Shown here: positions 1 through 6,373 of the stretch, piece after piece
How the letters are laid out: each line of letters begins with the position of its first letter
Numbering within the stretch: position 1 is the first letter of the stretch
Assembly (NCBI GenBank): GCA_050694215.1
Contig: JBOGXB010000012.1
Span: 1-39,357 of the forward strand
Reading direction: 5' to 3'
Source: JBOGXB01 sp050694215
GTDB lineage: Bacteria > Actinomycetota > CADDZG01 > WHSQ01
Length of the DNA stretch: 39,357 bases
Translations under genes and position numbers: made by a program
Notes under the pieces: model-generated
The model's input: only the letters and a program-made list of their open reading frames with translations
What the model was told of the DNA's origin: nothing
Databases searched by the model: none

Positions 1-345
1 CAGCACTCGGACGAGCTGATTGGTCTCGAAGTTGGGCGGCAGCGTCGTCTCGAAATCAGTCTCAGCCTCTCCGGAGCGAAAGGTGCCGCTCACTCCGGTC
101 TCGGAGATGTTCACCTCGGACACCCGTCCACGGTCGACGAGCTCGAGAAAGCGCGAGAACGGGATCGACTCTCGACCCGTCCCGATGAAGCTCTGCGCGA
201 CAAGGAACACGATGAGGCCGATGCCGGCCCACATCAATCCCCGATTGCGCTGAGCGTTGTCGTCCGGCGCCCGCGCCTGGCCCTGGGGACGAGAATCACG
301 TCCCCGTTGCTTCCCGTCCCGTTTGGGGAGGTTCAGCCGGTCCAT
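1..345 (-). CDS. ftsH: FtsH N-terminal part (membrane AAA protease), truncated by window edge
   Basis: The 115 visible codons start at ATG 345 and run off position 1 in frame. The protein begins with a hydrophilic, basic and Gln-rich segment of about 35 residues. A single transmembrane helix follows (GLMWAGIGLIVFLVAQSFIG, about residues 38-57). Next comes an extracytoplasmic stretch with the IPFSRFLELVDRGRVSEV pattern and a VSGTFRSG hairpin, as in the FtsH_ext domain. FtsH is a membrane-anchored ATP- and zinc-dependent protease that degrades misfolded and regulatory membrane or cytosolic proteins; the AAA and peptidase domains would lie beyond the left edge. The family call rests on the ext-domain pattern alone, so another protein with a similar N-terminus cannot be fully excluded. 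It is divergent from the gene at 404. Confidence 0.75.
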   Translation of the reverse strand, partial: MDRLNLPKRDGKQRGRDSRPQGQARAPDDNAQRNRGLMWAGIGLIVFLVAQSFIGTGRESIPFSRFLELVDRGRVSEVNISETGVSGTFRSGEAETDFETTLPPNFETNQLVRVL

Positions 346-403
346 TCCCGCAGCCTAACCATTCGAGGTGAGTACGCCCGCTGGGTTAGGGCATCCTTGA
401 GAT

Positions 404-733
404 ATGGATGTCCTATTCGTCGGAGACGATCTCCTGGCACGAGCACGCGTGGAGGAAGCAGCCAAGCGATCGGGCGCCAAATTGGAGGTTGTCGCTCCGG
501 AGAAGGTCGAGCGCACGGCTGTGGGTGGCGAAGATCTCGTGCTCGTGGACCTGGATCGCGCCGGGCCAGACGTTCTTGCCGTCCTGAGCGAGGCCGCGAC
601 CAGCGCGCGGGTGGTCGGTTACTTCTCGCACGTGGACGAGGAGCTCGGCAGAAGGGCGCGAGATGGGGGCCTCGAAGCGCTGCCGCGTGGCCGCTTCTGG
701 CGTGAGCTGCCCGCGATCCTGGCTTCGGGCTAA
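404..733 (+). CDS. Small receiver-like protein of unknown role
   Basis: A 109-aa soluble protein with an alternating beta/alpha pattern: MDVLFVGDDLL, then VEVVAPEKV-like, DLVLVDLDRAGPDVL and RVVGYFSHVDE. This resembles a truncated response-regulator receiver fold. The acidic pair at residues 8-9 (DD) and the D at the end of beta-3 (LVDLD) are in receiver-like positions. The canonical Thr/Ser and Lys are not convincing (YFSH may supply the Ser), so phosphorylation is doubtful. I see no output domain. ATG 404 was chosen because the sequence is coherent from there; the ribosome site is weak (GAG at about 397). It is divergent from ftsH, and its stop overlaps a possible small gene on the other strand. 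Confidence 0.7.
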   Translation: MDVLFVGDDLLARARVEEAAKRSGAKLEVVAPEKVERTAVGGEDLVLVDLDRAGPDVLAVLSEAATSARVVGYFSHVDEELGRRARDGGLEALPRGRFWRELPAILASG

Positions 734-870
734 CCGGGGCTGCCCTGGCTCGTCTCGCCCTGGTCCGCCCGCGAGTCGTCGTCTGACTTGCCGTGGCCGT
801 CGACGGGGCCCTCCTTTTCGGGCTGGGCGTCCTCGGGAGTGCTCTTCCTATCTCGTTCATCCCTGTCCAC
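730..870 (-). CDS. Possible 46-residue highly charged protein
   Basis: A short minus-strand ORF that starts at GTG 870. It is preceded at a 5-nt spacing by GAGGAGG (876-882), one of the best ribosome sites in this part of the window. The product is very hydrophilic, rich in Asp, Glu, Lys, Gln and Gly (for example DRDERDRKSTPEDAQPEKE), with no hydrophobic segment, so it would be intrinsically disordered. Its stop codon overlaps the stop of the convergent gene at 404-733. I do not recognise a family. The strong ribosome site and a composition unlike a random high-GC shadow frame favour a real gene, but its length is too small to be sure. Confidence 0.45.
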   Translation of the reverse strand: MDRDERDRKSTPEDAQPEKEGPVDGHGKSDDDSRADQGETSQGSPG

Positions 871-933
871 GGCGACCTCCTCATTGGTGTAGCTGCCACA
901 TGCACCGCGTCCGAAAGCTCCCGCGGTGGGAAC

Positions 934-1494
934 ATGTCGACCATGAGGCCCTCACGCCGCGCGCCGGTCACTGCCATTCTCGTCGCAGCGGCCCTCCTCG
1001 GCATCACCGCTCCGGCACACGCGCGCTGCACCGAACCGCCCACCCCCAGGGAAGCGCTCGAGAGCAACGACGTGGTCTTCGTCGGGCAGGTGGTCGAGAC
1101 CGTCGCGAGGGGGCGGGTGGCAGTCGTCGAGGTCGAGTCGATTTGGAAGGGCGGGGACATCATCGGGGTCACCCGCGTCGAGGGTGGCGAGCTCGAGTCC
1201 CCCAGCCGTGACGATCGCACGTTCGAAACGGGACAGAGCTACGTGTTCTTTCCCCGCAACGACGAGCCTCCGTTCCGCGACGATGGCTGTACGGCCACGA
1301 CGGAGCTGACGGCCGAGGTGGCGCGGCTGCAGCCGCAGAGTGCTCGCCCTCCGGAGTCTGGACGCAGCGATTCGTTGCTCGCCGTCCTCGTCATCGCCAT
1401 CGTCGCCGCCGGCGTCTATCAGGCTCGCAGGGCTCTAAAGTCGTCGCGGGAGCGGGAGCGCGGGCAGAGCAACCAGCGCCTGCGCGCCCCCTAG
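934..1494 (+). CDS. Exported protein with TIMP/NTR-like domain and C-terminal membrane anchor
   Basis: Starting at ATG 934 gives 186 aa. Residues 1-30 form a signal peptide: a basic start MSTMRPSRR, a hydrophobic core VTAILVAAALLGI, and a TAPAHA cleavage motif. Mature residues begin RCTEPPTPREALESNDVVFVG. A Cys right after the signal peptide followed by a beta-rich segment (VVFVGQVVE, RVAVVEVESIWKG) resembles the tissue-inhibitor-of-metalloprotease/netrin (NTR) fold seen in many bacterial surface proteins. A second Cys lies in DDGCTAT. A late helix (SLLAVLVIAIVAAGVYQARR) and a basic tail would anchor it in the membrane. The longer upstream reading from 793 lacks a plausible signal peptide at its own start. 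The substrate is unknown. The fold call is moderate. Confidence 0.7.
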   Translation: MSTMRPSRRAPVTAILVAAALLGITAPAHARCTEPPTPREALESNDVVFVGQVVETVARGRVAVVEVESIWKGGDIIGVTRVEGGELESPSRDDRTFETGQSYVFFPRNDEPPFRDDGCTATTELTAEVARLQPQSARPPESGRSDSLLAVLVIAIVAAGVYQARRALKSSRERERGQSNQRLRAP

Positions 1495-1695
1495 AGGTCG
1501 GCGATCGAGCCGGAGTCAGCCGCGCGGCAGGGCGCACACTCCGTAAACCGGCCGGAGTCATGAAATTGCTGCCGCTGGCCTAATGTCCCTGCCCCTGGGA
1601 TACTGCCTCGAGGTGCCGCAGGGTGGAGATCGGCTGGGTGGAGATCGATCGTGAGCACCCCTCCAGGTCGCGGGGGGCGAGCAAAGCGAGGGGCG

Positions 1696-2040
1696 ATGTC
1701 GAAGGTACTCATAGTCGACGACAACGAAGACATGCGCTTCTTGCTCATGTCCACGTTGAAGCGCAACGGGTTCGACGAGGTCGATGAGGCCTCCAGCGGG
1801 GCCGAGGCCGTGTTCCTCGCAGGCCAAGACCAGCCCAGTATCGTGATCCTCGACTACATGATGCCGGGCATGGACGGCGAGCGGACCGCCAAAATCCTCA
1901 AGAGCCTGGCCCCCAAGGTTCAGATCGTGGTCTTCTCCGCATACCTCGAGGCGGAGCCCGCGTGGGCCGACGCCTACCTCACGAAGGACCGGATGCCCGA
2001 GCTGCTCCCACTCATCAAGAGCCTCGACGCCGGCGCCTGA
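1696..2040 (+). CDS. Single-domain response regulator (CheY-like)
   Basis: A 114-aa receiver domain with no output domain. The acidic pair is in LIVDDNEDMRF, the phospho-acceptor Asp in VILDYMMPGMDGE, the switch Ser in VVFSAYLE, and the conserved Lys in YLTKDRMPE. All canonical residues are present, so it should be phosphorylated by a histidine kinase and act through protein contacts. ATG 1696 was preferred over 1651 because the fold begins at MSKVLIVDD and a GAGGGG ribosome site lies just before it. No kinase is adjacent; the soluble histidine kinase at 24851-26578 is a possible but unproven partner. Confidence 0.9.
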   Translation: MSKVLIVDDNEDMRFLLMSTLKRNGFDEVDEASSGAEAVFLAGQDQPSIVILDYMMPGMDGERTAKILKSLAPKVQIVVFSAYLEAEPAWADAYLTKDRMPELLPLIKSLDAGA

Positions 2041-2174
2041 CGACTCCGGGGTGAAGTGGGCCGAACCGAGCATTGCGCGAACCGCTTCGAGAGCGAGTTC
2101 ATCGCGCCGCCGCTTGAGGTCTGACCGGGGAGCACGGTCTGTTGAACGCTCTGTCGTTCGCCAGCTACCGGGGA

Positions 2175-2580
2175 TATTTCGCGGAGACGGTAGTCCGACG
2201 GGCCAGCCAGCACGACGAGCTAGCCGTCGGGATCGGGCACCAGATCTCCTGTTGACGGGCGTTGGGATTGGTGTGCACGTTGTGGACGACGGGCGCGCCG
2301 GTGGCTCGGACCCGTTCGACTGTGCCTCGATGTCCGTGACCTCGAACCAGAGCAGGACAGGGTTGCCAGGCGGCTGGTCGGGATCGGCCAGACGGCCGTG
2401 GTGGTCTTCCACGTCAACAGCGTGGAGCTGCAACAGGATCTCGCCCGTAGCTGACAATCTGCTCGTACTCATTGCCGCCGTGGCCGCTCTCAGCAGCGAG
2501 TACCCGCTGGTAGAAGTGGTTAGATGCCGAGACGTCGCGGACGACTACCATCGGCTGTGGCGAGGTCTGCGGAGTCACGG
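2175..2580 (-). pseudogene. Broken VOC-family (glyoxalase/dioxygenase-like) gene
   Basis: Read on the minus strand, successive frames give a recognisable VOC protein. One frame has MVVVRDVSASNHFYQRVL. A second has GEILLQLHAVDVEDHHG followed by NPVLLWFEVTDIEA. A third has VERVRATGAPVVHNVH, then NPNARQQEIW. After another shift come DPDG, an in-frame TAG and LVVLAGPSDY. At least three frameshifts and one nonsense codon (TAG where Tyr is usual) separate the pieces, so no functional protein can be made. The order of motifs (beta-alpha-beta halves, metal-side EIW and DPDG motifs) matches the family. Boundaries are approximate. It sits just downstream of the tetR gene in the same orientation. Confidence 0.75.
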
Positions 2581-2671
2581 AGCCAGTCTGGGCCAGAGGC
2601 GCGCGGTTGCGTTCCTGTGCCTGAGGTGCCTACCTCGCAACGGCGTCGGCAGTAACCGATTGGTTGTGCGA

Positions 2672-2701
2672 TGGAGCTAGCCGGACTCGAACCGGCGACC
2701 T
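2672..2701 (-). other. tRNA-Ala-like 3' fragment (probable old attachment-site remnant)
   Basis: On the minus strand this segment reads as a T-arm (GCCGG, TTCGAGT, CCGGC) followed by an acceptor 3' strand TAGCTCC and discriminator A, which is the 3' end typical of tRNA-Ala. No anticodon arm or 5' half is next to it; the tetR coding region follows instead, with its stop codon inside the fragment. Isolated tRNA 3' ends are normally left by integrases that recombine in tRNA genes. The identity as Ala rests on the acceptor/T-arm sequence only. Confidence 0.6.
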
Positions 2702-3341
2702 AACGTCCGCCGTCGGATGCGCCGCCGGCTTCGGTCTCAGCGGCGCGGATGAGCGCCTTGCAGGCCCAGCGCCAGACTTCCTTCGCTTGTCGCGGCTTGA
2801 CGCCGTAGATGTCGGAGAGTGCGACGTAGCTTTCGATTCCCATGATCATCGCGAGCGCGAGCTCGAGCCGGCGTCGCTCGCCGGCGCCGACGCGTCCGCG
2901 GAGCGGTTCGAGGATCGCGCGGACGAGCGGCTTACGGCCTGGTCGCCCGACGGGTCGCTCGCGCAGCCCTTTGCCTGCGCGGCGGCGCAGCCACTGGTCG
3001 AGGGCCAAGCGCAGTACGGCCCGGTCGAAGACCTCGTGCCTCACCAGCTCCTGGAAGCCGCGATCGATCACCTGATCGACGCGCGCGGGCGCGTCGCCTT
3101 CGAGCTCCTGCACGAGCTCGGTTGGGAAGGCAGCCTCGACGGCGTCGCAGAGGAGCGCGCCCTGGGTAGGAAAGTAGCGGTAGCCGGTCGCCGGGGAGAC
3201 ATCCGCGGCGGCTGCCGCCTGCTCGACCGTGGGGATCGACCCCTCATGCATGAGCCGAACGGCGGCTTCGAGGATCAGTCGGCGGGTCCGCGCCCGTTGG
3301 CGCGCGCGTCCCGTCGCCTCTTGATAGTCACCTCTCACCAC
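2700..3341 (-). CDS. TetR-family transcriptional regulator
   Basis: A 213-aa protein. The N-terminal 60 residues contain the TetR helix-turn-helix: RARTRRLILEAAVRLMHEGS, then TVEQAAAAADVSPATGYRYFPTQGALL. The last part is the helix-3/helix-4 signature (YRYFP). The C-terminal part is all-helical with no recognised ligand pocket. It is divergent from the cupin gene, with a short shared control region that contains repeats, so autoregulation and control of the cupin are likely. Its stop lies within a tRNA-Ala-like fragment, suggesting that its 3' end was created or replaced by a recombination event. Start ATG 3341 gives the normal family length. Confidence 0.9.
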   Translation of the reverse strand: MVRGDYQEATGRARQRARTRRLILEAAVRLMHEGSIPTVEQAAAAADVSPATGYRYFPTQGALLCDAVEAAFPTELVQELEGDAPARVDQVIDRGFQELVRHEVFDRAVLRLALDQWLRRRAGKGLRERPVGRPGRKPLVRAILEPLRGRVGAGERRRLELALAMIMGIESYVALSDIYGVKPRQAKEVWRWACKALIRAAETEAGGASDGGR

Positions 3342-3364
3342 GATAGTCTACTCTCATCTTAGAC
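3323..3364. promoter_or_regulatory. Divergent tetR/cupin control region with repeated operator-like sites
   Basis: Two 16-bp direct repeats, GATAGTCACCTCTCAC (3323-3338) and GATAGTCTACTCTCAT (3342-3357), differ at three positions and are offset by 19 bp. The second overlaps a small dyad, GTCTA (3346-3350) and TAGAC (3360-3364), with a 9-bp spacer. Position between a TetR-type regulator and its divergent neighbour fits an operator. The first repeat lies in the first codons of tetR. Binding is inferred. Confidence 0.5.
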
Positions 3365-3390
3365 CGTTTTGAGTGGACAAGGAGGAGAAC

Positions 3391-3882
3391 GTGGCTGACG
3401 AGATCCTCTGCCGCGGCAGCGGTGAGGGCAGGGCGCTCGAGGTCGGAGGCGAGCTGCTCCTGCTCAAGGCAAGCAGGGACGAGGGCTTCGGCTCGCTCTT
3501 CATCGAGCTCACCTCTCCGCCCGGCGCGGGACCGCCGCCGCACACCGACCCGTCGGAGGAGCTGTTCTACGTGCTCGAAGGAGAGTTCGAGTTCGTCTCC
3601 CTGGGGCCCGAGGGACTAACCTCCCGGCCGCTGCAGGTCGGCGACTCGGTGTGCGTGCCGCGGGGTGCGCCGCACAGCTACAGGAACGTCGGCACGCAAC
3701 CCGGCCGGCTGCTCGTCTTCTTTCCGCAGAACGAGCGCATGCAGGGATTCTTCGAGGAGCTCGGCGATCCCGTCCCCGATCCGTCGACGTGGACGTCGTC
3801 AGGCCCGCCGCCGCTCGAGCGGGCGATGGCCGCGGCAGAGCGCTGGGGCATCGCCCTCGCGGGCCCACCCCCTGGTCAGTAG
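3391..3882 (+). CDS. Cupin-domain protein
   Basis: A 163-aa single-domain cupin. GTG 3391 is chosen because AAGGAGG (3379-3385) sits at the right distance; the GTG at 3373 has no such site. The cupin motifs are visible: PGAGPPPHTDPSEELFYVLEGEFEF is motif 1 (metal-binding His and Glu, with an extra Asp) and GDSVCVPRGAPHSYRNV is motif 2 (second His cluster). It would bind a divalent metal and act as a small oxygenase, isomerase or sensor; the substrate cannot be read. It is divergent from tetR and probably its target. The gene ends 15 bp before the first tRNA-Val fragment of the island. Confidence 0.85.
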   Translation: MADEILCRGSGEGRALEVGGELLLLKASRDEGFGSLFIELTSPPGAGPPPHTDPSEELFYVLEGEFEFVSLGPEGLTSRPLQVGDSVCVPRGAPHSYRNVGTQPGRLLVFFPQNERMQGFFEELGDPVPDPSTWTSSGPPPLERAMAAAERWGIALAGPPPGQ

Positions 3883-3897
3883 CCCCGACGATTCGGA

Positions 3898-3942
3898 TGG
3901 GCAGTACTGGGATCGAACCAGTGACCTCTGGTGTGTGAGGGC
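3898..3942 (-). other. tRNA-Val 3' fragment, attachment-site copy 1
   Basis: 41 of 45 positions match the 3' part (anticodon loop to discriminator) of the intact tRNA-Val at 15191-15262. Differences are one in the acceptor strand and three in the anticodon-arm region. The 5' half is missing. The sequence beyond 3942 diverges completely, as expected at an att core boundary. It is the most degraded of the three copies and hence probably the oldest. Confidence 0.8.
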
Positions 3943-4039
3943 GATCAGGCGAACGGCCCGCCTGAGGAATCGGCCGAGTTAGGCGTGCTCCGTGTGCATT
4001 GACTTCCCGGCATTGCCGCCGTTTTCCACTGTTTGCAAC

Positions 4040-4060
4040 TCTCGCGGCCCGGTCGCGGCC
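4040..4060 (+). repeat. Candidate integrase arm-type site, copy 1
   Basis: TCTCGCGGCC-CGG-TCGCGGCC, matching the copies at 6571-6592 and 15107-15129. It lies 98 bp inside the element from att copy 1, nearly the same distance as in element 2 (104 bp). The shared position relative to att suggests a binding site for the integrase N-terminal domain rather than chance. Function is inferred. Confidence 0.55.
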
Positions 4061-4079
4061 CAGGCTACGATCTGTGAAT

Positions 4080-4215
4080 GGGCGTGAAGACAATCCCGAT
4101 GTTGCCCAGCAACGACTTCGACGAGCGTTCGTTTTTACAAGCTCCTCGGATTCTCCCTCAAGGCCTGTAGTAGCGACAGGCCCGCAGATTCACGTCGCTG
4201 TGCATTGGTGGGACC
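4080..4215 (+). pseudogene. VOC-family N-terminal fragment, frameshifted
   Basis: Frame 1 from ATG 4080 gives MGVKTIPMLPSNDFDE. After a frameshift near 4118 a second frame continues with VRFYKLLGFSLKACSSDR. Together they form the first beta-alpha-beta unit of a VOC/bleomycin-resistance-like protein (PMLPSNDFDE..FYKLLGF). Nothing resembling the second half follows. It sits in the decayed element, about 20 bp inside the candidate arm site, and the next ORF begins at 4241. Confidence 0.6.
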
Positions 4216-4240
4216 CGTGAAAGGGACTATCTTCAGGAGC

Positions 4241-4413
4241 ATGAGCGTCCTTGACGGTATTGAAGTCTTTTTTGCGAGGCCGCCCTCGGCGGTCTAGCTA
4301 CCATCCCCGTAGCGGCCCTGGTCGGAGCCCTCGTCGGTCTCTTCCTGGCCCACGCGCGTATGGAAATCGACCGACACCGCCGAGATAGAGAGCTAAACAC
4401 CCAAACCCGTTGA
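4241..4413 (+). pseudogene. Small single-helix membrane protein interrupted by a one-base shift at T6
   Basis: ATG 4241 follows an AGGAG ribosome site (4235-4239). The first frame reads MSVLDGIEVFF and then hits a stop soon after six T residues (4268-4273). Adding one base at that run restores a continuous 57-aa protein with a long hydrophobic helix (AALGGLATIPVAALVGALVG, LFLAHA) and a basic, polar tail ending at TGA 4411-4413. The good ribosome site plus coherent sequence on both sides indicates a real gene. Whether the missing base is mutation, polymerase slippage or an assembly error cannot be told from the sequence. No family recognised. Confidence 0.6.
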
Positions 4414-4441
4414 ACGATCCACGCAGCCGCGACCCGCTCCT

Positions 4442-4636
4442 ATGAAGGAAGGCGGGAGAACGCACAAGGTTTGCCGCACCTGCAGCGAAGCGAAGCCCCT
4501 CGCAGATTTCCATGGGAGCCCTGTCTCGAGGGACGGACGAGCAGCGCGCTGCAAATCGTGTCGGAATGCCGAGGCCAGGATCTATCGAGAGCGTAGGAAA
4601 GAAGCCGAGAGGGCTGCTGAGAAGTGGAAGAGGTAG
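4442..4636 (+). CDS. Small zinc-ribbon protein, paralogue of the gene at 8488
   Basis: A 64-aa protein with two Cys pairs: VCRTCSEAKPLADFH and ARCKSCRNAEARIYRERR, followed by a basic helical tail. The pattern CxxC, KPL.DFH, DGR...CK.C and a helix resembles the zinc-binding N-terminal part of phage endonuclease VII-type nucleases, but the nuclease part is absent. It is clearly homologous to the 67-aa protein at 8488-8691 (shared SPVS.DGRAARCKSCR block). The ribosome site is weak; the start is set by homology. Probable role is nucleic-acid binding in the mobile element; no catalytic residues are seen. Confidence 0.7.
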   Translation: MKEGGRTHKVCRTCSEAKPLADFHGSPVSRDGRAARCKSCRNAEARIYRERRKEAERAAEKWKR

Positions 4637-4683
4637 AAATCGACCCCCGGGAGAGGCGTGGGGACCGGCGGGTTACCCTTCGC

Positions 4684-4827
4684 CTACCGATCACCCAAGA
4701 GCTCGATCCCTCCAACGATGAGAACGATACGAGACCGAGGGCCAGAAGGACTGAAACGATGAGCCAGAATACGGTCCAGATCCGGTCGAAGATGATGACG
4801 AAACAGGTTCTTGGATTTATCCGTCAT
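4684..4827 (-). pseudogene. Frameshifted copy of the 52-aa membrane protein at 8000-8158
   Basis: The minus strand starts MTDKSKNL in one frame, continues FVIIFDRIWTVFWLIVSVLL in a second, and finishes IVLIVGGIELLGDR in the first frame again, ending at TAG 4686-4684. The intact paralogue in element 2 has FVTLFDRIWTVFWLTVSVIL and ALIVGGLELLSR. Two compensating frameshifts destroy the transmembrane segment here. Nucleotide similarity to the intact copy is obvious along the whole length. Confidence 0.8.
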
Positions 4828-4957
4828 TTCCCATCATGAAACTGCCGCGACGAGGGTCGGAATTATTTCGGTATGTGAGCACGATCCGTCGTTGCTCTTA
4901 AGGCGTGGCTCAGGTGTCAGCGGGGAAATGCGACCGCCTGGCATCCTGCCGGCTCGT

Positions 4958-5350
4958 TCAGTCCCGCCAGGCGTTTCCGATCACGACGACGTTGTCCTCG
5001 CTGTCCGTGCAGAAGCCCGACTTCAGCACGCGCCCGCCGATCTCCATCGTCACGACGCCGTCGACGGTTTTGACATCGGGCATGTCGAGCTCCATGAACT
5101 CGACTCCCGCGCTGCGGAGCTCGGCCACCGTGGCGTCGACGTCGTCCACTTCGAACGCGATCTGATTGGCCTTATTCGTCCCCGCAAACTCACTGGGGTA
5201 CAGAAGGAACGTCGAATCGCCCACCTCGTAGTACGCGCCCTGGTCTTCCATCTCTTCCACGGGCTTCAGACCGAGCTTGTCCGCGTACCAGCTCTTCGCC
5301 CTTTCGTAGTCCTTCGCCGGGATCATTCCTAACGCGCGTCTGACCGTCAC
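4958..5350 (-). CDS. VOC-family protein (glyoxalase/bleomycin-resistance-like)
   Basis: A 130-aa VOC protein. First half: LGMIPAKDYERAKSWYADKLGLKPVEE. Second half: NQIAFEVDDVDATVAELRSAGVEFMEL. A C-terminal EDNVVVIGNAWRD is in the place of the usual DPDGN..E motif. The family uses a metal centre to isomerise, cleave or bind small electrophiles; no specific substrate is visible. GTG 5350 is favoured because a GGGAGG ribosome site lies 8 nt upstream; the GTG at 5359 would be too close. The promoter-proximal region is duplicated (5343-5412). It is the only intact member of three VOC-like loci in the first 5.4 kb. Confidence 0.8.
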   Translation of the reverse strand: MTVRRALGMIPAKDYERAKSWYADKLGLKPVEEMEDQGAYYEVGDSTFLLYPSEFAGTNKANQIAFEVDDVDATVAELRSAGVEFMELDMPDVKTVDGVVTMEIGGRVLKSGFCTDSEDNVVVIGNAWRD

Positions 5351-5412
5351 GTGTACCACCTCCCTGGTTCGACCCTAACCGTCACGTGTACCACCTCCCT
5401 GGTTCGACCCTA
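5343..5412. repeat. Exact 35-bp tandem duplication across the VOC start region
   Basis: 5343-5377 and 5378-5412 are identical. Each unit contains the ribosome site GGGAGG and the GTGACGGT start context of the VOC gene. The upstream copy therefore creates a 12-codon leader ORF on the minus strand whose TGA overlaps the real GTG (GTGA). Confidence 0.9.
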
Positions 5413-5441
5413 GGGGGCTGCCGATGATGCCGTCAATAGGG

Positions 5442-5645
5442 TCACAAGGCCCAGAGGTCCCGCTCGGCGCGGCCGCGCCGCTGCTTGCGCGCTAGGGCAC
5501 CCTGCCGCAAGCTTCGCTGCTTGTGGTGCGTGTAGCAAATGCCCCTGACATTCTCTCGGGCGTATGGATCCCCGCCGTCGGCCAGCGCCACGATGTGATC
5601 GACCGACGTCGCGCGCTCGCTACAGCCCTCCTCGGCGCCCGGCTC
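5442..5645 (-). pseudogene. HNH endonuclease C-terminal fragment
   Basis: The minus strand encodes ERATSVDHIVALADGGDPYA and then ENVRGICYTHHKQRSLRQGA, ending at TGA 5444-5442. This is the core of an HNH nuclease: the DHI with catalytic His, the Asn in the ENVRGIC helix, and the HHKQR zinc-side His. The N-terminal half, with the first CxxC pair, is missing and is replaced by unrelated sequence at 5646. It is a close relative of the remnant at 6028-6373. Such HNH genes are common near phage packaging genes. Confidence 0.75.
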
Positions 5646-5686
5646 CTACCTCGGCACCGAACCAAAAACTACAGGAGACCTGACCC

Positions 5687-5944
5687 CTAACAGAAGACTG
5701 GCGTGACGACCAGCCCCCCAATAGTGGCCGGCGTCCCGGTGTGCACGTTGAAATGGAAGTTGAGAAAGGCGCGTTGGACCTTCTCTCCCAGTTCGCACCT
5801 GTGCGGCCCGACCTGAACCACCTCCCCAGTACCCGGCACCGTGATGAAGTGGTCGTGCGGCGGCGGCGCCTGGGCCGGGGCCGAGCCAGCCACCCCGGCG
5901 AGCACCAACAGCAGTACGGACAAGGCCAGAAGAATCTTTCGCAT
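5687..5944 (-). CDS. Small secreted protein
   Basis: An 85-aa protein with a clear signal peptide: MRKILLALSVLLLVLAGVAG followed by SAPAQA, likely cleaved after AQA. The mature part of about 58 residues is beta-rich and contains two Cys (HRCELG and the C-terminal VTPVFC) that could form a disulphide, plus a short HDH segment near its start. I do not recognise a family. A G-rich ribosome site (GGGGGGTGG) precedes the ATG. It lies between two HNH remnants in the decayed element, so it may be cargo. Confidence 0.7.
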   Translation of the reverse strand: MRKILLALSVLLLVLAGVAGSAPAQAPPPHDHFITVPGTGEVVQVGPHRCELGEKVQRAFLNFHFNVHTGTPATIGGLVVTPVFC

Positions 5945-6027
5945 ATGCCACCCCCCGGTTGCTATGCAGGACGGGTTCGTGTGCCCCCCCGTCGGTCGTA
6001 CAGCCTACTCCTCGAAGGTGACGCGGC

Positions 6028-6373
6028 TCAATGCTCGTTACGCTTGCGCTTTCGCGCCTCAGCGCCCTGCCTCGAGCTGCGCTGCTTATGGTGCGAAAAG
6101 CACTTGCCTCTGAGATTCGCCCTGTCGTAGGGCTCGGCCCCATCCGCCAGCGAGACGATGTGATCGACGCTTGTGGAACGCTCCTGGCAGCCGGGCTCAG
6201 CGCAAATTGGCTACTCACGGAGCACACGGGCTCGCAAGGCCTGCCATTGGCGCGTCCGATAGACGCCGGCGTGAGCGGGCCGGTGGCGCTCCCAGTTGCT
6301 CCGCTGGTGCTTCGAGCACCTTGAGGCCCTCGGCTCCGAGGGACGGCCGCACACGATGCAGGCGAGTGTCGAC
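6028..6373 (-). pseudogene. HNH endonuclease with premature amber codon and lost start
   Basis: The minus strand reads CIVCGRPSEPRASRCSKHQR, then GVYRTRQWQALRARVLRE, an in-frame TAG, CAEPGCQERSTSVDHIVSLA and finally NLRGKCFSHHKQRSSRQGA to TGA 6030-6028. Both zinc-binding Cys pairs and the HNH core are present. However, the TAG replaces a residue in the middle, and upstream there is no start codon before an in-frame stop. Its 5' end abuts the integrase-tail repeat at 6369, suggesting deletion between the nuclease and the former integrase. Confidence 0.8.

Noticed and set aside
5646..5686. GGGGTCAGGTCTCC-type end (minus strand) as an insertion-sequence terminus
   Set aside because: Only one short copy, no transposase and no matching partner or target duplication; it just marks where the HNH fragment was cut.
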